Below are positions 56,201-64,000 of a stretch of 64,000 nucleotides of DNA, piece after piece. The stretch's first letter is position 1, and every line of letters begins with the position of its first letter. Below the pieces are notes generated by a model. It was not told the DNA's origin. It was given only the letters and a program-made list of their open reading frames with translations, and ran no database searches. The stretch comes from Zea mays (taxonomy: Eukaryota > Streptophyta > Magnoliopsida > Poales > Poaceae): NCBI RefSeq assembly GCF_902167145.1, contig NC_050105.1, forward strand, positions 142,585,988 to 142,649,987, written 5' to 3'. A program made the position numbers and the translations under genes.

Positions 56201-59080
56201 CATTCCTTGGACATACTGATGAAGTTGTGGAGGAAAGAATTGCTGCTGATGATATTATTCTGGTGTAAGGCACAAAGAACACCAGCGCGGTCTGTACTTT
56301 TTCCATACGAACTTTACGCAAGTTTGCCATAAGAGGAACAAATTTAATTTGAAGATAATTGTGTAGTGCTTGATTTTCTTTTGTGCAGGTCTCTGTGATA
56401 CTTAGAGACACAGATGACTACATGCTTGATGAGATGACCGATCCTTGCATGATGTTCTGTGCGTTGTGATGAGAACCTGGAAGCTACCACTTATGTATAT
56501 CTATTGCTATTGAATCCAACAAACTCCTAAGTAGCCGCTGACCTTAGCCATAGGAAGTTGTGCATTTTCTTGATGGGGCGCCCGTAAGAGCGCCGCCTGT
56601 TCTAGTTCTTTTAGAAGGGCATAAAATTAATTAAATTTTGTCAAATTTCAGATTCAGACATTACAGAGGAAAAATGAGGTCTTCAACTGGCACATGACTG
56701 GCCATATCATTTAAAAGAGCATAAAATTAATCAACTTACTGAGTTATTTCAGGTTCAGACCTTGCAGAGGCATATGAAAGAACTTATTTCAGACCTTTTA
56801 CAGAAAATTCTCAACTATAAGCACCAAGTAATGGAACCTAACTATATATACCTTATACCAATCATATGGGCAAGGGCCAGCCATCCAACAAGGTGCCACA
56901 CACATGCCCGATTATCATTAATTGTTGTTTGTTTGGAATCCTATATCTGAAAATTAGGGAGTAATCTCTTGCGATCTATAGTGATCTTGTTTATTAGGAA
57001 GGTAGAAATCCATATAAAAGGGTAAGCCATCTATGGGTTATGATCAAGCAAAAATCAACCTGGTTTCTCCCCAAAAGTTCTGTAATCCCAATCTATGATT
57101 ATCGATTTCTCCTTTTCCAGCAGCCAACATCACTGGCTATCTACGCAATGATGCTTACCCACATTACCCAAGCCAATAACAACTGATGACTTTGATTACA
57201 ATAGATAAAGGAGTGGGAAACTTACGTTAATGATTTCCCATGAAATACAATTGGTGGAGCAATGGCAGCAATTATGCAAAAACCAATGTGGATCTGCACC
57301 AAACATAATTGCAAAAAATGACATCATCTGCGCTAAATGATAAGTGATAACTACTAAAGTAGTTGAACTGAAATGTTAATCATGCAAAATAAAGTTGCAA
57401 ATTAGAACTTACCAGGTAACACAGGAAAAACCATCCAAAACTGAAAGCACTGTTAGTCCTGTTTATCAAGTTAATGAGTGTCAAATACAAAGCAGCATGC
57501 AGCAAAGCAAAGCCTTATAGATGTAAACATCTTGGCTCCAGAAATGTATATGAGTATATCATTACTATAGTCAAGTTCCCTTAACAATCTTATACTAGAA
57601 TTCGCAGCCACACCAATGTTTTATGCCTAAATATAATAGGACAATACCATGCCCCAATAATTGGTACAAGAAAACAGTAACTACACTTCCCAAGTCCGCA
57701 TATATTATATTTACATAAGAACTTGCTTTGCAATATGCACTGATGCAAAAGGCTCTATGATGTGCACATATTAATTTACACTAGAACATGCTTTGCAATA
57801 TGCACTGATGAAAAGGCTCTAGGATGGGCACATATAAAACGTATATGACGCGAAATTATCCACAGTAAAGAGTTCAAAAATGGTCACAGCATACCTCATT
57901 GCACGGTAGAGTGGCCTGTACCATATCAAATATGACAGAGGAATTCCAAGCAAAGCATAGATTGTTGCAAGGAAAAACAACTTTGAATCTGCAAGCATAA
58001 GATATGCCTACTATTTAATGCAAGCACAATGTATAGAGTACACCAGCATTTGCAGATAACCATGAAACCCACCTCCCTCCTTGATCCAGCAGACTATGAC
58101 AGCAACGAAGTTCCAGGACAAACAAAGCACAATTCCTGCAATTTATATTAACACAACAAAAAGGATGACCAATCACTGCTAGCCACCTTCAAAATACAGC
58201 ATAGTATCTAGTAGACTTGTAGTCCTAATTGCCTGATTCTGCACCCCCCCACCCACCTAAATAGAAAATGACTTGCTACTACTAACATACCAAGCCAGCT
58301 TGCAAATGCAAGATACTGCAACTTCTGCACATTTGCTGGTATCTCATTGGCAATATCATGGTGGATGATGGGGAAGAATGGTGGCCAGTTCTTCTCCTCC
58401 ATTGGCACGCCAGCTGCACCAAGCAAAATGGGAGGAAATATAGTGACGACTCAAGCACCGGTCACAATCAGACACCAGAAAGAAAATATAGTCACGCACC
58501 ATTCTTCAGCGCCTCTTCCCTCCTCTTGATATCCTACAGAGGAAACAGAAACCATGAGAACACCACCGATCAAACAGCCAACTAAAAGTTGGAAGTGAAA
58601 ATGGAGGACAAAACCTCACCGCCTCTCGCCGCTTCAGATCTGATTCCCACGACGAGAGCTCCTTCACCTTGCTCCGAGAGTCCTACATTGCGCGTCCACA
58701 CCGACCACAAAATACTGGGGTTTAGCACGCGAGTAGCAAATAGCAACTGAGGAAAAAAGGAGCAGCGTGTGGATGAAGCGCCCTACCCCCATGGTCTCGA
58801 GCGGGACGTCAACGACGGCGTCGCCCCTGCTAGCGCCGCCGAACCCGACGGGCTCAGTCGGCCGGAAGCCGTACTGCTGCTTGCCGCCTCCGGCTCCTCC
58901 ATTCTGCGACGCAACAGTGACGGTTGGTCAGATAGATACTCACCTAAAATCTTCAGATCTACCAAACCACCTAGGCAGGCAGCAAAATTTTCTAAGGAAT
59001 AGAAAAAAGGGGTTTGAGCTCACTGAGAAGGGGTTGTCCTCGGCGCTGCCCTCGTCGAAGGGGTTGGGGTCGTGATGCAT
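53279..59080 (-). CDS. Secretory carrier-associated membrane protein (SCAMP), complete, 12 exons, 270 aa
   Basis: SCAMPs are four-span membrane proteins of the trans-Golgi, endosome and plasma membrane traffic. Exons inferred from GT-AG sites and phase (on the - strand, first to last) are 59024-59080, 58787-58903, 58620-58682, 58500-58533, 58291-58413, 58073-58135, 57895-57988, 57413-57458, 57226-57293, 54294-54342, 54138-54203 and 53279-53311. They sum to 813 nt without a stop. The N-terminus [11 protein letters not shown] has two NPF motifs for EH-domain binding. A coiled coil at residues 60-90 follows ([16 protein letters not shown]), then [13 protein letters not shown]. Membrane spans lie at about 122-150, 158-178, 190-220 and 239-260. 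The conserved cytosolic CWIKEGG and WYRPLYRAM segments are present. Length fits plant SCAMPs. Intron 9 (2.9 kb) is enlarged by an insertion. All motifs look intact, so the gene is probably active. Confidence 0.96.
53312..54137 (-). other. SCAMP intron 11 (826 bp)
   Basis: Bounded by GTATG at 54137 and TGTGTGCAG at 53312 on the - strand. A GC-richer patch at 53560-53860 differs from the AT-rich surroundings. I recognise no element in it. Confidence 0.6.
54735..55106 (+). pseudogene. Exon-like fragment of an unidentified gene in the Helitron-like insertion
   Basis: An ATG at 54735 ([10 protein letters not shown]) in good context opens 86 codons to a stop near 54993. The product is Arg/Ser/His-rich and I recognise no family. 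It does not resemble the CCT-alpha N-terminus. The stretch ends at a donor-like ACAG|GTATTT, at which the Cassandra LTR is inserted. A pyrimidine-rich leader CTCTCTTCCCCTTCTCTCG precedes it. Confidence 0.35.
55114..55414 (+). mobile_element. Cassandra-type TRIM solo LTR with 5S rRNA-like sequence
   Basis: The 301-bp LTR runs from TGTGATATCC to GGGGTGTTACA and is flanked by perfect 5-bp duplications TATTT (55109-55113, 55415-55419). Bases 55173-55299 resemble plant 5S rRNA: ATCATACCA at the start, AAGTTAAGCGTGCTTGG (box A region) and GGATGGGTGACC (box C region). Cassandra elements are known to carry 5S rRNA promoters in their LTRs. Only one LTR is present, so it is a solo copy. Confidence 0.92.
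55735..56470 (+). pseudogene. CCT-alpha (TCP-1 chaperonin subunit) gene fragments
   Basis: CCT-alpha is a subunit of the cytosolic chaperonin. Three exon-like pieces in gene order resemble its middle part: 55735-55820 ([17 protein letters not shown]), 56159-56338 ([30 protein letters not shown]) and 56389-56470 (DYMLDEM). The first follows an acceptor-like TATTTCAG. A TAA interrupts the second piece after DDIILV, near 56268, and others are frameshifted, so they make no chaperonin. The piece before it (55540-55610) may be a further exon. Identification is from memory of the family. Confidence 0.75.
57719..57832. repeat. Tandem duplication (about 60 bp) in SCAMP intron 7
   Basis: Two copies, beginning GAACTTGCTTTGCAATATGC and GAACATGCTTTGCAATATGC, lie next to each other, with a few base differences. 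Confidence 0.8.
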
Positions 59081-59814
59081 GCTCGCCTTCGCTTCGGCCT
59101 CGACGCCGGCAGGGGCGAAGAGAGGAGCGGAGGTAGCGCGGCGCGGCGGGGCTCGGAGTCGGTGTCGGTGCGGTGGTTTGGACTAGGGTCGCTTCCAGTT
59201 CAAGCAGTTTATCCGCCCTTTTCTGCCTCGGCGGTGCCCTTGCGCCTGCACTGCTTTTCACGTGACCTGCGGAGCGGATGGCGGCGAGTGGCGACACGAC
59301 TGGGAGCGGGTGGTGAGGGTTCGGTCCTCCCAACACCAACACGCGTCGTGGCGGCGCCCACCACGAGGAAGAGAGCACGGGCCAGGGCCCAGCCTTCATG
59401 CCCGTTTACCTGCGAGAAAACAACGGCCACCAAGCGGCCCATTCAGATAGAGCCCACAAGAGAATTCGTTCCTCCCCATTTAACTTTGGTGCTTTTTGTG
59501 ACAACTGAACCTTTGCCTAGGCTATCTACAACATTGTTTTCTCAAAACCATGGTTTTATAATATTATATTTTGTATTTGTCATGATAATGTCATCTCTAA
59601 AAATATCATATTTTTTAGAAATAGTGTTGAAATACAACAATGTAAACCATGTCATAGTTTTTTGTGGTTTGGCTCAATATATTATGCGTTTTAAATTGTT
59701 TATTATATATAAGCACGGTCAATGCGGACATGAGGTGTGAGTGAGTGAGATTTTGTGTTTTCTGTTTTGACCTGAGGATCCTACTGACTAGCGAATTAAT
59801 ATTGCATGCTCAGG
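59081..59814. other. Upstream region of the SCAMP gene
   Basis: Bases 59081-59450 are GC-rich and would hold the promoter and 5' untranslated region of the - strand SCAMP gene. I see no clear TATA box. Bases 59450-59814 are AT-rich with no feature I can name. Long frames on both strands in the GC-rich part are a composition effect. Confidence 0.55.
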
Positions 59815-61131
59815 TCCATATGGGTGATGCAAAAAGACACAAGTCTTTATCATGGTTCGGGCAAGAGAATGTCCTACTTCCAGTAGAGAGGATGGCACTT
59901 ATATTACTTGCACCTAAGTGCTTGTAGTAGGGATAGAAGCTGGTCGGGAGAGGGAGAAGTTCCCAAGCCCCATATAATTGAGGCAAGTGCAAATATCAGT
60001 GTGGAGGTGAAAACCGTGAAGTATTCTCCTCTTGAACGAAGCCCTGGGCTCCTCTATTTATAGCCTCAATGAGGGCTACCAGGAGTGTCATGGTTTGTCG
60101 TGTATTCGAGAGGAGACATGTCCAAGCCCTATAGCTTGTATGGTTGTCGGTGTAGCCTTTGTACTTACTGTTGACTTGAGCCGGTAAGAGGGCGTCTGAT
60201 CTTTGTATTTGCATCTTTGACCGAGCAGAGAGCCGAGGCCAGGGTCTGGGGCTCGGACGCGTACCCAAGCTTGCCTGATCAAGGCATTGTCTGAGTCATA
60301 GTTGTTAGCATAGTGGTAAGCATGGCAAAAGGCGATGGGCAATCCGTAAAGTATCCTGTCGTCAGCTCTGTAGCTTCTGGTGATGTCGGTCGTCCTTTTG
60401 TTGATGCTACCAAGGCCGCAACCACGCTCGGGCGAGATGGAAGTCCTCCCAAGGCCATGGTCGAGCCTCCTCTAGGGCGTGCAGTCGTGCAGGGAACAAT
60501 TGAAGGAGTGGCCTCCTGCGGGATTCGCGGGGGCAATTGCTGGGGAAGTTGGCCGAGGGCGAGCTCGGGTGAGGTGAAGTTTTCTCCGAGGCTGAGGCCG
60601 ACTTCGGGCGAGGCGGAGTTCCCTCTCGAGGGTGAGACCGTACTCTATATGCACGTCCCATCCGGAGTTGTTTGAATTCAACAGACGGCGTGGGGGAGCA
60701 GTGGCTGTTATTCCCGCACGTGCGTCATCGAGTTGGTGAAAGTGGATGGGACCGCGGTCCCATCGCTCCTATTTGACTGTGGCATCATGTGGGGTAGGTA
60801 TTTGCGTTGGATGTTCATGTCTCTGCGGTTCCCATGACCTTTGACTGAAGTCGAGCTCGGGATTGTCCTCCTGTCCTAGATGGGCTCGAGCGAGACGGAA
60901 ACAATCGTTCCACGAAGAGGGGACCTCAGGCGGGACGAGGATTTCCCCAAGTGTTGCCCTCGTCCGAGGGCAGTCTCGGGTAAGGCGAAGTTTTGAGCGA
61001 CCGGCGAGAGGGGTCTTGGATGAATCGTGGCTCACTCTTTCTTGACCTCAGGGAATGTGTCTTACGGTAGTTTAGGGGTTAAGCGTGTTTAAGGGCGTAA
61101 TCCATGTACCCCTAATTACGATACCCAACAG
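59815..61131 (-). repeat. 3' LTR of a truncated gypsy-like element (element 6)
   Basis: The right edge on the + strand is TACGATACCCAACA, so the element strand starts TGTTGGGTATCG, a common LTR start in maize. A purine-rich tract CTTGGAGTCTCAGGGGCTAC precedes it on the - strand (61132-61151). The left edge is approximate. It starts near GCTCAGGTCCATATGGG. No target duplication could be identified. Confidence 0.6.
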
Positions 61132-61598
61132 TAGCCCCTGAGACTCCAAGGAAGTGTTGGCACTTGCTTGGGGTTCTTCTGTCTTTGTGTAGGTATGTTA
61201 GCTTAATCCTAAGGAGATGGTAGACTTATTTCTGATGGGTGCACGCGAGCGCACCCGTCGGGTGTAGCCCCCAAGGCCTCGAAGGAGTGGTTAACTCCTC
61301 TGAGATCTTTATTTTCCCTCCGTAGATATCGTTGACTTGTCCTTTGTTCATCACCTAGCCATGCTTGGGTGCAAAGGCAGCCCCTGAGTCTTTGCGTTGG
61401 GTTGCTGGAGTTTCCAACAATTCTGTCACGACATGGGTGCAAGGGGAGCCCCCGAGCCTCTTCACAGGGCAAGAGGACGATCAGGAAATGCCTTGACTTT
61501 TTAATGATACGACTCTTCGTCGCCTTTCTGCAAGGAGGAAGAGGGGGAAAGCGCCATGCTGCCCTCGGTGGGCAATGAGCATGACGTCTACGATGAGT
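61132..61598 (-). mobile_element. Internal 3' remnant of element 6
   Basis: The sequence contains several GTAGCCCCC- and AGCCCCCGAG-like segments spaced by about 100-150 bp, like the region next to the 3' LTR of element 4. No coding part remains. It is cut off by the next LTR. Confidence 0.5.
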
Positions 61599-63469
61599 TG
61601 TTAACAGGTAATCCGAGGTTTGGAACCCTAATCTAACCCCCCCTTCCTTATTTATTTTATCCCTAGGTCTTCTCATCATATGCATATGCTTTGTGTGATT
61701 AGAAGCACCTCACTTAGATTTTATTTTCTAACACCTAAGGTTATCTAGTAAATTAATTGTTCAAAAGAAAAGGGATGCAAAAATAGAAATAGAATTTGGA
61801 AAATAAAAAGAAAAAGAGAAACCCTTTCCCCCCTAGTTGGGCCGTTTCTAGCCCACCCCCGCGGCCGCTTCCCCCTCTCGCGCTCGCGACATCCTCCCCC
61901 TCGGCCCACTCCGAGCTCGCGCCCTGCGCCTGGCTGGGCCAAATCCCCCCCCCATGGCCCACCAGAGCTTAAATCCTTTTCTTTTTCCTTTTTCAGCCTT
62001 TTCTCCTTTAATTATTACTTCTCAATATTTTATGCACCAAAAATTATCAAAATAATTTCTAAAGTCACATGTAATAATAATGTTAGAAAATGACACACTC
62101 CAATTAGTAAACCACTATTGACGTATTGTTTATTGCCTGTTTTACTAGAAGAAGCGGGGACCGTCGATCCGGAACCCGTAGCCCCGGAAGAAGGGCCGGA
62201 GCCCGACCTCCCGGGGGTAGACCTTTTGTGCCAGGAAAGCTTCGACGAAGGCAAGTCCATCCTTCCCTTGATGCATAAATTACCTATTCTTTCTACCACT
62301 ACCTAGGTCGAGATTACAGGGTGAAATATTTGCATTTTGAGTAGAGAGATAGCCCGCATTAACATATATCTTTTGGATACAAAATATGGGATGGGAGAAA
62401 GGGCAGTGTGTTTCTTCAATCGAGGTTTTGTTTCAAAAAAAGGGTTGTGCGATGAAGGGTATTCACCCTCATCACCTCGGAGTGGGATGATCAGGGACTC
62501 CCTGGTTTAGGGGAGGGCCTAAGGTGTTGGCTCAGCTGGTTTAGGCGTGAGCAGAAGGATTGTCTCCTCATATAAGGACCAGTTTGTCATCTTTCACTAT
62601 CTGTACTCATAAATAGTACAACCACTCGAGACTGTGTGGGCAGTCACTCAATCCGAACTCGTACGATCCGACCCCAGGGTTATGAAGGCTGGGGAGCACC
62701 GGGAGGATAAGGAGGGGGAATGTTTTGTCCGGTTTGGGCATGGCGATGGCCTGACAGCTTCCGGTATAACCGTTAAGATTAGGACGTGCGAGGAAAGAAA
62801 GAGATTCGGCATTCGGGTCTCGCGACGGTGAGATCGCAGAAACCGGACTAGTGGGTAAAGTGTACCCCTCTACGCAGAGTTGAAACCTATTCGAATAGTC
62901 CGTGTCCACTGGTATGGACGAGACTGGTGTGGTATGACAATTAGAGATTTTTACAACCTCTGGGAACAGGGAAATGTGTGTGTGAGTGCGTATTGAAAAT
63001 TAAAACGAGGCCACGGGAGCGGGAAGCTCAGTGGTGGTTGAGTATTGTGTTATTTGTATTTCCTTGGGAAAACCCCTACATAAACTGCCCTTCTCTGATA
63101 AAAGAAGAGTGACTTTAACTCCACCATATAAAGCATGTATGATATAGGTCTCTTTCTCTTTACGGGAGCGGGATGGACTTGCGAAATACCTAGTGTATTC
63201 ACCCAGATTTATTTATGTTTTTCAGCAGCCGAAGACTTCTTTTCTGCTATGCTTGATTGAGAGGGCTGTGTCTGCACCCAGTTCTGCCTGTGGCTTGGGC
63301 TAGTATACTTTCTACTGTGTTTTATATTCTGGCTCTCTCGAGCTTGTACCCCGGTATCGTAATAACTTTTATTTAAACTCTGTACTATTTGAAGTAAGGA
63401 ATGTGGTTACTAGCCTCCTGGGACTAGTAATTGTACCACATTTGAGTCCCAAAGGTTTGGGATGCTTCA
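61599..63469 (+). repeat. 5' LTR of element 7 (related to the Tekay-like LTRs)
   Basis: The right end is GGGATGCTTCA, three bases before the primer site. The left end is estimated at TGTTAACAGG (61599) from the change of sequence type and is uncertain. It contains GGGTAAAGTGTACCCCTC near 62853, the counterpart of the conserved block of element 5. A CGTAATAACTTTTATT stretch near 63358 could hold the poly(A) region. Confidence 0.6.
62149..63260 (+). other. Candidate spliced acidic ORF in the LTR of element 7 (GC-AG intron)
   Basis: A 102-nt segment (62149-62250) follows TTTTACTAG and precedes a GC donor GGCAAGT. It reads GTVDPEPVAPEEGPEPD in phase 1. Joined to 63226 after TTTTTCAG, it continues as AAEDFFSAMLD to TGA at 63258-63260. 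Length divisible by three, phase and acidity match the other two LTRs. Confidence 0.45.
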
Positions 63470-63471
63470 TG

Positions 63472-63484
63472 TGGTATCAGAGCC
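63472..63484 (+). other. Primer-binding site of element 7
   Basis: TGGTATCAGAGCC lies directly after the LTR end and matches the initiator-methionine tRNA site. Confidence 0.88.
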
Positions 63485-63693
63485 ATAGGACTGGCTGTAG
63501 GTCGCAGCCCTGACCTTAAAAGTTGCCTTAAAAGAAAATACCTCTTACCCCAAGAAAAATCTTCTCTCTTTTCCCCCGATATTAACAGACCCTTCTTTTC
63601 CTATTCCAGATGGAAGACTCTCTGGTCATTAGGACATCCTACTGCTCAGAGGTGGAGGGGTTCCCACATCTGTTGTGAAGTTGTGCGCTTCGC

Positions 63694-64000
63694 ATGGGAA
63701 TCCGCAAGAAGCCAGAATATGTCTGGAAGGAATATCTCGAGAATGGAATGGAGAAGTGCTCTATGGTAGTCTACCTGGGAGAAAGTCGAAACTACCCGAA
63801 CCATCCTTCTTTCCAAGTCACTTTCATCGGATACCGCTTCCCAGATACCTGCCAAAATGTTGCCCGAAAAGCCCTCCGACAACTATGCCAGAACTACAGC
63901 AGAGTAATCTTTGAAACCCCCCTTCGCTACTTTCCACCCAGCAACAAAAATACCCCCGCCTGGAGGAAAAGACTTCAGGCCCTGTCAGGGAGAGACCCTA
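63694..64000 (+). CDS. gag-like ORF of element 7, partial (runs out of window)
   Basis: The ATG at 63694 (MGIRKKPEYVWKEYLENG) opens a frame without a stop for 102 codons to the window edge. It includes KCSMVVYLGESRNYP, VARKALRQLCQNYSRV and TPLRYFPPSNKNTPAWRKRL. This sequence type is common in the first ORF of grass retrotransposons, but I cannot assign a named domain. A short upstream frame starts at an ATG at 63610 (MEDSLVIRTSY) and closes at 63678. The continuation is needed to tell gypsy from copia. Confidence 0.6.
   Translation, partial: MGIRKKPEYVWKEYLENGMEKCSMVVYLGESRNYPNHPSFQVTFIGYRFPDTCQNVARKALRQLCQNYSRVIFETPLRYFPPSNKNTPAWRKRLQALSGRDP

Larger units (their letters stand above)
54502..56605 (+). 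mobile_element. Helitron-like insertion with captured gene fragments in SCAMP intron 9
   Basis: The right end fits a Helitron 3' terminus: a GC hairpin GGCGC-loop-GCGCC at 56577-56594, a spacer, then CTAG at 56602-56605 followed by T. Inside are exon-like pieces of at least one unrelated gene (CCT-alpha) on the + strand. The left end is not sure. A change of composition near 54502 (TCTGCTGCTAAGGGCG) is my best guess, and it lacks the expected preceding A. Maize Helitrons are known for capturing gene fragments. Target-site duplication is not expected. Confidence 0.55.
54343..57225 (-). other. SCAMP intron 9, enlarged by an insertion
   Basis: The intron runs from the donor GTAAG at 57225 to TTGTCAG at 54343 on the - strand. 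Most of it is the Helitron-like insertion. Outside it, near 56607-56770, a stretch starting AGGGCATAAAATTAAT is present twice about 105 bp apart, a diverged tandem duplication. Confidence 0.75.

Noticed and set aside
59072..59740. 222-codon + strand ORF at the SCAMP start
   Set aside because: It overlaps the SCAMP 5' end on the opposite strand in a GC-rich promoter-like region and shows no domain.

Overview
This window is nuclear DNA from a grass. It is most likely maize or a close panicoid relative. The evidence is plant LTR-retrotransposon families nested several deep, the palindromic CACCGGACAGTCCGGTG motif known from panicoid LTRs, a Helitron-like gene-capture insertion, a Cassandra-type element carrying 5S rRNA sequence, and a 12-exon plant SCAMP gene. 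The species call is inference.

Layout. From 1 to 52,830 the sequence is one nest of retrotransposons. The outermost unit is an old copia element on the + strand (element 3, about 11,185-52,830), with decayed gag and pol and an extra third ORF. Its 5' LTR was hit by a gag-only copia element on the - strand (element 2, 6,752-11,184). The 3' LTR of element 2 was hit in turn by another - strand copia element (element 1, 1-6,751) whose pol is still open. Element 3 also carries a hAT-type MITE in gag and a 4.5-kb solo LTR in its reverse transcriptase. Its 3' LTR was split by a Tat-type gypsy element on the - strand (element 4, 26,948-52,119). Element 4 carries two genes on its opposite strand and two tandem-repeat arrays. 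One array was split by the youngest insertion, a Tekay-clade chromovirus (element 5, 33,956-44,725), with 5-bp target duplications, almost identical 3.3-kb LTRs, an intact 1,082-residue pol and a deleted gag.

From 53,279 to 59,080 lies the only clear host gene, a complete SCAMP gene on the - strand. Its ninth intron holds a Helitron-like insertion carrying decayed fragments of a CCT-alpha (TCP-1) gene, which itself contains a Cassandra solo LTR. From about 59,815 to the end there is a truncated gypsy-like 3' LTR on the - strand, then the 5' LTR, primer-binding site and start of gag of another + strand element that runs out of the window.

The most unusual signal concerns three different long LTRs: element 5, the solo LTR at 16,509-21,041, and the LTR ending at 63,469. 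Each contains a short exon-like segment of 66, 72 or 102 nt, flanked by an AG acceptor and a GC donor (GGCAAGT). Each has a matching downstream segment that continues an acidic reading frame in the same phase. The intron between them holds a conserved block with a 12-bp palindrome whose sequence differs in every LTR while its pairing is kept. I read this as a spliced LTR-encoded ORF around a structured RNA element. I do not know of a description of it.
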